A DNA stretch of 48,281 bases from Spongiactinospora gelatinilytica (GCF_003236385.1 NZ_POUA01000011.1:1-48281), one strand, 5' to 3'. Shown: positions 1 to 7,777, counted from the first letter of the stretch. A program made the numbers and translations. Notes: generated by a model not told the origin, from the sequence alone.

Positions 1-12
1 TATAAGAGACAG
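1..12. other. Probable sequencing-adapter remnant (Tn5/Nextera mosaic end)
   Basis: The bases tataagagacag are identical to the last 12 bases of the 19-bp Nextera mosaic end AGATGTGTATAAGAGACAG. They are A-rich against a strongly G+C-rich flank. I infer untrimmed library adapter at a contig end, so native sequence would begin at about base 13. The last codons of the truncated GntR gene would then be artefactual. Confidence 0.8.
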
Positions 13-309
13 CGCCAGCGCCGTGGCCATCAACTCCTCCAGCGGCCGGCGTACGAACATCAGATCGGCCAGGTCCGCCGCGCTCACCACCGGCACGTGG
101 GCGCTGCGGTTGCGTTCGCGGCGGAGCAGCCCCTCGTGCACGAGCGCGGCCAGCGCCTCACGCACGGTGGGACGCGCCACGCCGTACGCCGCGGCGATCT
201 CCTGCTCCGGCAGCGCCGTCCCCGGCTCGATCTCTCCGGACAGCACCCTGGCGCGCAGCGCGTCGGCCAGCGCGCTGACCGTCGAGACCGGTCGCAATGG
301 CATGCTCAC
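1..309 (-). CDS. GntR-family transcriptional regulator (3' end cut by window edge)
   Basis: The visible N-terminal ~100 residues form a winged helix-turn-helix of the GntR family: a helix ending in LRARVLSGEIEPGTALPEQE, then IAAAYGVARPTVREALAALVHEGLL and the start of a linker (FVRRPLEELMA) typical of FadR-type effector domains. The rest lies outside the window. The GTG at 309 overlaps the TGA of the upstream EamA transporter as GTGA, which suggests translational coupling; an ATG at 303 is the alternative start. Regulator and transporter would share one transcript, with a GntR-type palindrome at its head. The ligand is unknown. The last few codons probably derive from adapter sequence. Confidence 0.85.
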   Translation of the reverse strand, partial: MSMPLRPVSTVSALADALRARVLSGEIEPGTALPEQEIAAAYGVARPTVREALAALVHEGLLRRERNRSAHVPVVSAADLADLMFVRRPLEELMATALALSLI

Positions 310-1189
310 GCCGACGATTCTGCCCTCTCCGGTGCGGCCGGGCGCCGCCGTACGAGCCGCGCGCCGCCGGTCGGCAGGGCCACCAGTACGAGCGCCGCGG
401 CCAGCAGGCCGAGCCCCGCCAGCGAGGCCGGGGCCAGCCGCTCCCCCAGCACGACCACACCGAGCAGGGCCGCGACGGCGGGCTCGGCGAGGGTCAGCGT
501 GGCGGCCGTGGCGACCGGGGTGGTACGCAGGCCCAGGCCGTACACGAAGCACGCCAGCGCCGTGGTCGCGCACCCCAGGTACACCGCGGTACCGAGGCCC
601 GCGGCACTGCCCAGCCAGGTGAAGTCGGAGGTCAGCAGGATGGGCAGCATCACGACGCCCGCGCCGCCGAACATCGCTCCCATCACCACCCCCGACGGCG
701 TGCCCGCGCCGATCACGCGGGCCGCGATGACCGCGTAGAACGCGTACAGCAGGCCGCCCAGCAGCGCGAACAGGATGCCCGACAGGACCTCGCCACGGTG
801 GCCGCGGCCCAGCGCGGGGTCGGCCGTACGCCGTCGATCAGCCACGCCAGCACACCCGTGAAGATCGGCCCACTGCCGATCGCCACGACCGTGCCGATCG
901 CGACCCCGGTCCGGGTGACCGCCGCGAAGAACGCGAGCTGGTAACCGGCCGCGGCGACCGCGGCCAGCAACATCGGCAGCCGGGCCGGCCCATTGCCGGT
1001 CAGCAGCGCCACCGCGGCGGGCGCACCGGTGAGGACGGCCAGCAGCAAACCGCCGATCAGCAGCCTGGCCGCGGCCAGTGACACGGGCGCGACATCAACA
1101 CCACCGAGCACTGCCAGCGCCCCCGCAGTACCGGCGGTCCCCCAGAGCATGGCAGCACCGACCACGGCGAGTGGTCCATTGAGCTTCAC
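306..1189 (-). pseudogene. EamA/DMT-family transporter, frame-disrupted
   Basis: Two EamA halves lie in different frames. The N-terminal half, from GTG 1189 (VKLNGPLAVVGAAMLWGTAG), has about five membrane helices and ends at GVRPTPRWAAATV near base 795. The C-terminal half resumes at EVLSGILFALLGGLLYAFYA and ends RRRPAAPERAESSA at 306. Compared with intact family members (about 300 residues, ten helices) the junction lacks roughly 15-20 residues, so it looks like a small out-of-frame deletion and not a one-base slip. EamA proteins export metabolites across the inner membrane; the substrate is unknown. An assembly error near the contig edge is the alternative to true decay. The downstream GntR regulator overlaps its stop codon. 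Confidence 0.8.
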
Positions 1190-1196
1190 CGTACGA

Positions 1197-1215
1197 TTGT
1201 CTGACAACCAGACAC
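1197..1215. promoter_or_regulatory. Candidate GntR operator upstream of the EamA-gntR pair
   Basis: Two interlocked palindromes occur: TTGTCTGACAA (1197-1207, 5-bp arms around one base) and TGTCTGACAACCAGACA (1199-1215, 6-bp arms). The first resembles the short GT(N)xAC palindromes bound by FadR/GntR regulators. It sits 8 bases upstream of the GTG start of the transporter, where repressor binding would block initiation. Autoregulation by the adjacent GntR protein is inferred. Confidence 0.55.
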
Positions 1216-1754
1216 TCGCCGTCCAATCGTTTTCCTCCTCCCCTCGTCCCCCGGCGGCGTTGCGACGACGGACTCCCCCGCCGAAACCATGAGTCCGCAT
1301 TGACGTGAACTCAACAGGAACGTTGACACCATGGAGACCTTGCTCACCAAGAAACAACCGTCCTCGAAAAGCACAGGTCGACGCAGGTCGCGGCACGCAC
1401 GCCGACTCCGCCCAGGCGTTCGTCGTCGTGGGTGAAATCGCTCAGCCCAAAGTGAGCCCATTTCAGCGGGCTTCCCCACTACCGTGGTGGCAGCCCGCGC
1501 CACCACGCGACGCCCCCTGATGCGGATGAAGATCGACGCAGCCGGCATCACGCGCATGCCCGAGCCCCGACACCGGCTGGTGGGCAGACCGGCTTCGTTA
1601 ACGCGGGCCGACTTCGCTTGGAAGCCGGCGAAGGCTCTGTCAAGAATCCCGTCCCAAAGGGGCCCAATAGCGAAAAGCAGGTGGGCATGCTCTGGCCATC
1701 AGGTCCGATACCCCGCGGGCACATCCGGCCTGGGACGTGGCGTGTGACGGTGAC
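1216..1754. other. Gene-poor stretch between the EamA gene and the RibD-like gene
   Basis: No reading frame here shows recognisable family sequence with a credible start. Several stop-free frames exist, as expected in G+C-rich DNA. A 34-codon frame starts at about 1331, six bases after a TTGACA, with the basic product METLLTKKQPSSKSTGRRRS and so on; I do not recognise it and do not call it. The stretch may be decayed DNA like its neighbourhood. Confidence 0.4.
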
Positions 1755-2351
1755 TCAGGCACCGGCCTTCTCGTTCGACGGGGACCCGCCGGTGGGTACG
1801 CTGGGCCGGTACCGTACGTTCACGACCGCCGTCGGGTCGCCTTCGCCGACCCGGTGGAGGCGGATCGGCTCACCGCCGGGGTCGTCGTAGAGCCGGATGC
1901 CCTCGCCGAGCAGTACCGGTGCGATGTGCAGGTCGATCTCATCGATCAGGCCCAGTTCGAGAAGCCGACGGCCAATGCCGGGAGAGAACACTTCGAGGTT
2001 CTTGCCACCGGCCGCCTCCCACCCGATCCGCACCGCCTCGGCCGGGCCGCAGTTCAGGAACGTGACACCGTCGGCGGGGGCCGCGTCCTCGGGATGGTGG
2101 GTGAGCACGAAGACCGGGCCCTTCCAGGCGCCGCCGTACGGACGGCTGCCGGGCGAGGCATCCCAGCCGTCCCGGCCGCCCAGCACGGCGCCCGTGGTCT
2201 GGACGTACTCGTCGATCAGGCCCGGACGGGCCGAGATGCCGGTGGCCATCCAGTCCATGGCGTGGTCCGGCCCGGCCACGAAGCCGTCCAGTGACATCGT
2301 GAAGTGCCGGAGCACCTTCCCGCCCGCGGTCTGCGGCTCAGTGTCGATCAT
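1755..2351 (-). CDS. Dihydrofolate reductase family protein (RibD C-terminal-like)
   Basis: A 198-residue protein of the RibD C-terminal/DHFR-like fold. It opens with the family signature VLRHFTMSLDGFVAGPDHAMDWM, continues with GAVLGGRDGWDA and PVFVLTHHPED, and ends with NLEVFSPGIGRRLLELGLIDEIDLHIAPVLLGEG, the usual nucleotide-binding and C-terminal strand pattern. These stand-alone proteins are NAD(P)H-dependent reductases of mostly unknown substrate, common in actinomycetes. The ATG at 2351 follows AGGAGG at good spacing. There is no obvious operon partner. Membership is clear; the reaction is not. Confidence 0.85.
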   Translation of the reverse strand: MIDTEPQTAGGKVLRHFTMSLDGFVAGPDHAMDWMATGISARPGLIDEYVQTTGAVLGGRDGWDASPGSRPYGGAWKGPVFVLTHHPEDAAPADGVTFLNCGPAEAVRIGWEAAGGKNLEVFSPGIGRRLLELGLIDEIDLHIAPVLLGEGIRLYDDPGGEPIRLHRVGEGDPTAVVNVRYRPSVPTGGSPSNEKAGA

Positions 2352-2682
2352 TCCGTCGCCTCCTGCGATCTGCGTACGAGGCCCGGCCCCAAGCCCCCGG
2401 CGCAGATGCGCATCGGCGCGCCGCCCTGGCCGCGAACGCTGGGGCACCAGGGGATCTTGCGGTACGGAACCGGAGATACGCGCCGCGACCTGACCTAGCT
2501 CCCGCCGGTCGTTCCTACCAAAGGCGGACACGCCACTGACCCGAAACGCTCTCTCCGACCAGGGGCGATGGCGCCCGCCGCCGGATACGGTCAGGGCCCG
2601 GCCTGTGGGCGGCCGGCGCGCAAAGGGGCGATAACCCCCGCCCCTGCGAGGCGGATGGGGCTTTTGGCACCGGCCTATTCGA
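2352..2682. other. 331-bp gap without a supportable gene
   Basis: This lies between the end of the SWIM-domain gene and the start of the RibD-like gene, both on the minus strand. Apart from the AGGAGG ribosome binding site of the latter at about 2357-2362, I see no conserved reading frame, strong palindrome or promoter pair. Confidence 0.4.
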
Positions 2683-2994
2683 TTAGGGGCTGGGGCTCTG
2701 GCCTGACCGTGCCAGCGAACCCTTGCGCTGACAGGCGACCAGTGCGGTGGCCGCGCAGTGTCCGCAGAACGCGCCGGATCTGCCCTCAGCACAAGTGCAG
2801 AACCAGCACAACGAGCCCTCCACGATGGTCAGCTCGACGCGGGCCGCCGCGTCGTCGACCTCGGCGGTGACCACCAGCGGGGCGTAGCGCACGAGCTGCA
2901 CCGCGCCCTCCTGCTCCAACTCCACGCCTCGGGCACGCACCGCCTGCGACACCCGGGCCACCTCCGACTCGACCAGTTCCGCGACCGATGGCAT
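2683..2994 (-). CDS. Small SWIM-type zinc-finger protein
   Basis: A 103-residue protein. Residues ~1-60 form an alpha/beta stretch (MPSVAELVESEVARVSQAVR... VVTAEVDDAAARVELTIVEG). It leads into a compact zinc-binding motif CWFCTCAEGRSGAFCGHCAA that fits SWIM (CxCxnCxHC) architecture, in which the Cys/His set binds one zinc and mediates DNA or protein contacts. SWIM proteins are usually much longer, for example fused to SNF2 helicases or MULE transposases, so this is a minimal version. ATG 2994 is preceded by GGGGGAGAGG. It is divergent from the MmcQ-like gene, with ~100 bp between them holding both promoters. Function is unknown. Confidence 0.7.
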   Translation of the reverse strand: MPSVAELVESEVARVSQAVRARGVELEQEGAVQLVRYAPLVVTAEVDDAAARVELTIVEGSLCWFCTCAEGRSGAFCGHCAATALVACQRKGSLARSGQSPSP

Positions 2995-3098
2995 GCGCCT
3001 CTCCCCCTGTCGCTCCTTACCTTCAAGACGTGCCCGGGAGCCGGATGGTTCCGAAGTCACCTGAAAGCCAGAAAACCGAGCTGGTTGAGTATGGAGGC

Positions 3099-3434
3099 AT
3101 GACGATTGTGGATGATGTCCGCACGATAGCGCTCTCACTTCCGGAGGCCACCGAGAAGCTCGCCTGGGGCCTGCCCACCTTCCGGGTGCGCAACAAGATC
3201 TTCGCCTCGATCGGCGACGACGACATGGCCATCGGCGTCGCCGTACCCCGCCCCGAACGCGCCCACCTGCTCGCCGCCGAACCCACCAAGTTCTACATCC
3301 GTCAAGGCCACGACGATGACTACGACCGGATGCGGGTCCACTTGGCAGCGGTCGACCAGGACGAGCTACGCGAGCTGCTTACCGACGCCTGGCGCCTCAA
3401 GGCCCCCAAACGGCTGATCGCCCTCCTGGAATGA
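3099..3434 (+). CDS. MmcQ/YjbR family protein
   Basis: A 111-residue protein with the YjbR/CyaY-like fold signature: a N-terminal helix (VRTIALSLPEATEKLAWG), then LPTFRVRNKIFASIG, MAIGVAVPRPERAHLLAAEP and FYIRQGHDDDYDRMRVHLAAVDQDELRELLTDAWRLKAPKRL. Length and segment order match the family, often annotated as DNA-binding or unknown. ATG 3099 follows GGAGG very closely; no better start exists in frame. It stands alone, divergent from the SWIM-domain gene. The cellular role is not known from sequence. Confidence 0.85.
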   Translation: MTIVDDVRTIALSLPEATEKLAWGLPTFRVRNKIFASIGDDDMAIGVAVPRPERAHLLAAEPTKFYIRQGHDDDYDRMRVHLAAVDQDELRELLTDAWRLKAPKRLIALLE

Positions 3435-3546
3435 AGCCTCCAGCCGACCGATCACCATTGGCACGTACCACACGGTCACTCAAATCTCACCACTGAACAA
3501 CCACATACCATCCCGCCGCACCCACTGGACAGCCGCCCAAGGCTCC

Positions 3547-3880
3547 CTACTCCACCCGCTTGTGCCGGGCACCGCCCGCTCGGGCGCGGCCCGCGCTGCG
3601 CCCCTGGACCTTCACCCGGCGGACAGTGCCCTCGCCCAGCTCCTCGTTCACCCGTTCGACCAGCGCCGTCGCCGGCAACCGGGTCTCGGCGGACTCCACC
3701 GCCTGGGCCACGCGGGTGGACGACCTCGCCGTCCGTGAAGCTCTCCGGCCTGGTGCGCGCCCCCAGCTCCGCGCCCACGATGTCGCGCCAGCATTCGAAG
3801 ACCCCGCCGACAGCGATCTCCTGCTCCCATCCCCGGTAGACCGGCAGCTCGCGGATCACCACGCCGAAGATCTGGGATCC
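3547..3880 (-). pseudogene. DciA (DUF721) helicase-loader remnant, frameshifted
   Basis: The minus strand encodes IFGVVIRELPVYRGWEQEIA followed by VGGVFECWRDIVGAELGART and RPESFTDGEVV, a clear DUF721/DciA N-terminal core (RGW...VAVGGVF.RW.EIVG...TRPESF.DGEL). The frame then shifts near 3715, and the other frame gives STRVAQAVESAETRLPATAL, VERVNEELGEGTVRRVKVQG and a basic tail ending RHKRVE-stop at 3547-3549. The join lacks the usual VRTDSTAWA-type segment, so a short deletion with frameshift is likely. No start codon is evident upstream. DciA loads the replicative helicase; the functional chromosomal copy is normally beside recF and gyrB, so this is presumably an extra, decayed copy. Confidence 0.7.
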
Positions 3881-4073
3881 CCACCTCCCTGCGCGCACCG
3901 CGCGTCGGCCCTGCCCTGGGCCTGTGTGCGCGAAGCACCCATACGGCGGGGGCCGACCCGACACACCCCCACGCCCGGCTGCGTGTACCGGCTGCGAAAC
4001 GCTTCAGCGTGCTGTGACGTTCCCGGCCGAAAAGGAATTGCTGCGGACCGGACGGCCGTGATCGCCTGGATCA

Positions 4074-4700
4074 TGCCGACTTTCCCGTCCTATGACGGCA
4101 CGCTCCTCGCCTACCACATTCTCGGACAGGGCCCTCCGCTCATCTGTCTCCCCGGTGACCCGGGCGGCCCTCGGGGTACCTGGGCGATCTGGGCGGCCTC
4201 GGCCTCCACCACAGGCTGATCCTGCTGGACGGCAGAGGTACGGGCGAGTCCGCGACCCCCGGCGACCCGGGCACGTATCGGGCCGACCGGCTTGTGGCGG
4301 ACGTCGAGGCACTGCGGGCGCACCTCGCTCTCGACGGGATCGACCTGTTTGCTCACTCGGCCGCGGCCGACCTGGCCGTCCTCTATGCCGCTCGTCATCC
4401 CGAGCGAGTGCGCCGGCTCCTCCTGCTGACTCCCGGGCTGGCGGCAGCCGGGATCGAGGTCACGGACGAGGAGTGGATCGCCGCCGTGGAGCGCCGCTCG
4501 GCGGAACCGTGGTACGGCACGGCGTGCGCCGCACTCGACGCCTGGGACGGCGGGGACGATCGCGAAGAGGTCCGGATGGCGGCACGACCCCGGCCGCAGG
4601 CAGAGACGTGTGGCGAGCGGCGACGACGGAACGCCGACAAGCGCTCCACGACCTGGGCCGGGCAAGGTCGTCGAGGCCCTTGTCACCTCCCCGGTTCGTG
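4074..4700 (+). pseudogene. Alpha/beta hydrolase, frameshifted and C-terminally degraded
   Basis: From ATG 4074 one frame reads MPTFPSYDGTLLAYHILGQG then PPLICLPGDPGGP, a standard alpha/beta-hydrolase N-terminus with the oxyanion-hole region. Near 4175 it shifts to another frame, which continues LGDLGGLGLHHRLILLDGRG, TGESATPGDP, then HLALDGIDLFAHSAAADLAV (nucleophile elbow, Ser in AHSAAA in place of GxSxG) and RHPERVRRLLLLTPGLAAAG. Recognisable homology ends around EWIAAVERRSAEPWY (about 4520). The Asp and His of the catalytic triad are not found in a continuous frame. The product would be inactive. A sequencing error could explain the shift but not the lost C-terminus. Confidence 0.75.
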
Positions 4701-4739
4701 CAGCACTGGGCGCTCACGCCGCAGCGCACGTTCTCGGGA

Positions 4740-5123
4740 CTAGCCGAGCAGATCCTCCGGACTGGCCGAGGACGGGAACCCCGCACTGGCCCCCCACATC
4801 TCCGCGAACCGGCCGTTCTCAATGCGGAGGATCTCGAACAACATGGGCTGCGCGTCGCCGCCCGGGGACGTGATCCTCTCGACGGTCGAGCGGACGGCGG
4901 CCTTGTCACCATCGATCAGGATGTCCTGGGCGACAACGCGTATACCCGGAAACCGGGTGACGAGTACACGCCAGGCGTCCTTGCCCGCCTCGAATCCGGT
5001 GGTGCCGAGCGGATGGCTGAGAGAGCCGGGGGTGTGCAGGTCTGCGGCCTGGTCGAACTGCCAGCTGTCGAAGCACTCCTGCATTCGCTGTACCGGGGCG
5101 CTCACGTCCTCTCGGGTGGCCAT
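4740..5123 (-). CDS. SnoaL-like / NTF2-fold protein
   Basis: A 127-residue protein with the cone-shaped NTF2/SnoaL-like pattern: VQRMQECFDSWQFDQAADLH then HPLGTTGFEAGKDAWRVLVTRFPGIRVVAQDILIDGDKAAVRSTVE spread over the middle and a C-terminal PMLFEILRIENGRFAEMWG strand. Family members are ester cyclases, isomerases or proteins of unknown role; the W..GtH and FEILRIENGRFAE.W elements are typical of stress-associated SnoaL-like proteins. ATG 5123 follows AGGAGG with ideal spacing. The gene is intact although both flanks are decayed. It converges on the hydrolase remnant. The substrate is unknown. Confidence 0.8.
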   Translation of the reverse strand: MATREDVSAPVQRMQECFDSWQFDQAADLHTPGSLSHPLGTTGFEAGKDAWRVLVTRFPGIRVVAQDILIDGDKAAVRSTVERITSPGGDAQPMLFEILRIENGRFAEMWGASAGFPSSASPEDLLG

Positions 5124-5773
5124 CGGCGTCTCCTCCTGAACAGGCAGAACGGTTCATTCAGAGCGGCACAGGCCCTAACCGGTGCGCTGCCCCGGTTGAG
5201 GCCATACTATTCGGTGTACCGCCCCGGTCAGGCTGATACCGAGCGCCTTCGCCGCGATCCGCCACGCCGGCGCAGAAACCAGCCGCACGAGTTCGGCGCA
5301 CATCGCCCAGCTCATCCTCGATGGACTACGCCCCCAACCCCGCTGAGCCCCCCTCCGACCTGAGCCTGACGATCTGAGCTCCAGCCACATGCCGGCTCGG
5401 CCAGGAGCCGCCCATCCCGGACCACTTCCACGTAGCCGTCATTGACGATGAATTCCAAGACATGCAGCAGCGCCCGGACCCGATAACAGCCCCAGTGCGT
5501 CTCAGAGCCCTGGGACGACCAGGGGCCCGGGACGGCCAGCATGCCTGGCATGGGCAGTCGGCCTGATGACCGGCGGCACAGGCCCGGCCGCGGTCGAGGG
5601 CCCATGACACGGCCGGGCAACGCACCGCGGGCCCCTGTGGTCGTTGGGCCGGTCGAGTGGCGGTGCCGGCGGCGGCTACAGCGTGCGATCGGGCCGACGT
5701 GGGAGTCCGGCGTTCTGTCGGGGATCACTCCCGCTCCGACCTGGGCCGTACGACGCCACCGGCGCAAGGCACA
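5124..5773. other. 650-bp stretch without a supportable gene
   Basis: Only fragments are visible. Around 5260-5310 (minus strand) a frame reads CAELVRLVSAPAWRIAAKAL, reminiscent of short helix-turn-helix segments but too short to assign. Around 5410-5500 (minus strand) a frame reads VRALLHVLEFIVNDGYVEVV, which I do not recognise. Neither has a credible start with a ribosome binding site. I regard this as remnant DNA plus the promoter region of the SnoaL-like gene. Confidence 0.4.
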
Positions 5774-6451
5774 TCAGTGGCGGGGGCGTCTGGTCAGGCG
5801 TACCTCCACGCTGATCCCGCTCGTGTGGACCTCGCAGGTGCCGAATGCGCTTCCAGCGGCGAGGTGTTGGAAGTCGGCGGGGGAATAGGCGCGGCGGCGG
5901 AGGCCACGTAGCGGGACCTTGGTCATCAGGGAGTTGATGCGGCCCAGGTCCATGCCGCGCACCTCCTCGTTGATGGCGGCGTTGGACGCTTCCTTGTTCA
6001 TGTCCTGGATCACGGCGGTGCCACCGTCGCCGAGGACCCGATGCATCTCGTTCAGAGCCCGGACCGGGCTGCCGAAGTTCTTGAACGCCGCCACGCAGAC
6101 GATCAGGCGGAAGGTTCGGTCGGCGAACGGCAGGGCCGCGGCGTCGCCGCGTTGGAAGTCGACGTGCACGCCCGCCTGGCGGGCGTTGTCGGTGGCGATC
6201 TCGACCAGTGTCCGGCTGAGGTCAAGGCCGGTCACCTTGAAGCCGAGCCGGGCGAGCTCGATGGCCAGGTAGCCGGGTCCGGGGCCGATTTCGAGGACGG
6301 CGGCGCCGGCCGGCAGGCCGTCGCCGAGGCGGGTGGCGAGCCGGCGTACCTCCGCGAGCTGAGGGGCGGAAGCGCGTTGGCGCGCATACCAGCGTGCCAT
6401 CGCCCCTTCGATGGACACCGCCTGGGTGTGCTTGCTTTGCGTGTTATGCAT
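5774..6451 (-). CDS. Class I SAM-dependent methyltransferase
   Basis: A 225-residue methyltransferase. Motif I is VLEIGPGPGYLAIELARLGF (SAM-binding GxGxG variant), followed by the acidic VTGLDLS ribose-binding strand, DFQRGDAAALPFADRTFRLI (motif II/III) and HRVLGDGGTAVIQDMNKE after motif IV. It resembles the UbiE/Methyltransf_11 group acting on small molecules. ATG 6451 has GGAG upstream at proper spacing; a GTG at 6457 is in frame but too close to that site. It lies 170 bp downstream of the PadR gene on the same strand and may be co-transcribed and controlled by it. The substrate is unknown. Confidence 0.85.
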   Translation of the reverse strand: MHNTQSKHTQAVSIEGAMARWYARQRASAPQLAEVRRLATRLGDGLPAGAAVLEIGPGPGYLAIELARLGFKVTGLDLSRTLVEIATDNARQAGVHVDFQRGDAAALPFADRTFRLIVCVAAFKNFGSPVRALNEMHRVLGDGGTAVIQDMNKEASNAAINEEVRGMDLGRINSLMTKVPLRGLRRRAYSPADFQHLAAGSAFGTCEVHTSGISVEVRLTRRPRH

Positions 6452-6621
6452 GGTCACTCCGGTTTCGGATCTTGTGATGTCCGAACCGGCCCAGGGACGG
6501 AAGCCCGGCTATCCTTACGGTTGGCACCTTGCGGCCGGATTTCCGTTCCACGGGTTTCGGTTCGAGGTCGAGGGCCTGGCGGCGGTGTTCCCGCACCGCC
6601 GCCGGGCCCCTTAATGCGGTT

Positions 6622-7269
6622 TCAGTCGCTTTGCTCGCCCCTTTCGGTGGGGGATCGCACCTCGGACGGCAGGCGGCCGGTTTCGTACCACTCCCGCCAT
6701 GCGCCCAGGTCGGGGAACGAGCCTGTGGTGAGCTCGTCGAGCAGCGATCGGATCCATGCCGCCTCGGCCTCGCGCATGGCCAGGCCGTACTCCGACTCGA
6801 CGAGGAAGATGCGCGGCAAGTCGCCGGCATAGCCCATCAGCGTGGTGCGGCGGTCGGCGACCTCCGCGTCGAGCAGGGTGAGCCGCTGGCGGAGCAGCCG
6901 CATCGCCTCCTCCGGCCCGAGCACCTGCCACACCGAGAGCGCCGCCATGAACTTCGGCTGCTCGCGTTGGGGCTCGGCGAGCAGATCACGCACCCAGTCG
7001 GCGAACTCCACCCGCCCCTCCCGGGTGATCTGGTAGATCGTGCGCTCGGGATGCGAGCCATCCCGGACGCTCTCCGAGACGGTGATGAATCCGTACTTCT
7101 CCAGGTTGCGGACCACGGTGTAGAGGGTGCCCCATTTGATCGGCATGTCCTCGTCCTTGCCGCGTTCGCGCAGCACGGCGGCCATCTCGTAGGGATGCAT
7201 CGGCCTTTCTGCGAGGGCCGCCAGCACGGCCAGGCCGAGCATGTTGTTCACCTTGCGCCGCCTGACCAT
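6622..7269 (-). CDS. PadR-family transcriptional regulator
   Basis: A 215-residue PadR regulator. The N-terminal winged helix is clear: NNMLGLAVLAALAERPMHPY, EMAAVLRERG, then IKWGTLYTVVRNLEKYGFIT and a wing with HPERTIYQITREGRVEFADW. The C-terminal ~100 residues are helical, typical of the dimerisation domain (Vir_act_alpha_C-like). ATG 7269 is preceded by AGGAGG with 5-base spacing; the in-frame GTG at 7275 overlaps that site and is less likely. The promoter directly upstream contains a strong palindrome, so autoregulation is expected. The downstream methyltransferase may belong to its regulon. Confidence 0.92.
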   Translation of the reverse strand: MVRRRKVNNMLGLAVLAALAERPMHPYEMAAVLRERGKDEDMPIKWGTLYTVVRNLEKYGFITVSESVRDGSHPERTIYQITREGRVEFADWVRDLLAEPQREQPKFMAALSVWQVLGPEEAMRLLRQRLTLLDAEVADRRTTLMGYAGDLPRIFLVESEYGLAMREAEAAWIRSLLDELTTGSFPDLGAWREWYETGRLPSEVRSPTERGEQSD

Positions 7270-7279
7270 GGTCACCTCC

Positions 7280-7320
7280 TACTCGTAGACGAGTATACGT
7301 ATGCGAGTAAAGCAGATCAA
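7280..7320 (-). promoter_or_regulatory. padR promoter with overlapping palindromic operator
   Basis: On the minus strand, TTGATC (7315-7320) and TATACT (7292-7297) are separated by exactly 17 bp, a good housekeeping-type promoter. The perfect inverted repeat TACTCGT-CT-ACGAGTA (7280-7295) overlaps the 3' half of the -10 element and the start region, and a third CGAGTA-like half site (TACTCGC) lies inside the spacer. The ribosome binding site AGGAGG follows immediately. A PadR dimer bound here would block RNA polymerase; this is inferred. Confidence 0.75.
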
Positions 7321-7391
7321 TCCTCCAATATCGCCCATTGCGTCGCGGTGAATGGCCAGGCGGATGGCACGCCGGCTCCCATGTCGATCGA

Positions 7392-7777
7392 TCACGGGGG
7401 GCGTCGCCGGGCGGCGCGGACCCGGGACATCACCGCGAGGAGGTGGTCGTGTGAGGGCTTCCAGCCGCGTTCGAGCAGGGCGTTGGCGACGATCTCGATG
7501 TAGTCGGCGGCCCGGGCGGGGATGACGTCGCGGCGGACGGGGATGATCCGCCGGCCCAGCCCTCCCGCACCAGGCACCCCGGTGGATCACCGAACCCCGG
7601 CGGCACGATGAACCCCATCGGCCACGGCTCGGCGGGCGCCCTCGCCGCCGCCGTGTCGATCTTCCACAGATGCGCCGCCGTCTTCCCCCACGCGACCACG
7701 CGGGGATCGAGCCCGGACACCAACAACGCATGGCCGAGAAATCTCGGCGTGACCATTTCCGCCATGAACAGCAGCAT
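7392..7777 (-). pseudogene. Unidentified gene with a frameshift
   Basis: From ATG 7777 or 7765 one frame reads MAEMVTPRFLGHALLVSGLD then PRVVAWGKTAAHLWKIDTAA and MGFIVPPGFGDPPGCLVREG. Near 7565 the protein-like sequence passes to the next frame: LGRRIIPVRRDVIPARAADY, IEIVANALLERGWKPSHDHL and LAVMSRVRAARRRPP-stop. Joined, it gives a ~125-residue protein with well-behaved amino-acid composition, which suggests a real gene broken by one indel around a G-run (GGGAGGGCTGGG). I do not recognise the family. Its upstream region carries two DnaA boxes. Confidence 0.5.

Noticed and set aside
1186-1557. A 123-residue minus-strand protein upstream of the EamA gene
   Set aside because: Arg-rich composition, no family resemblance, and it runs into the operator and start region of the EamA gene in another frame.
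3560-4219. A 219-residue plus-strand protein over the DciA remnant
   Set aside because: Only its last ~48 residues resemble a family (alpha/beta hydrolase). The earlier part is antisense to DUF721 sequence and has shadow-like composition.
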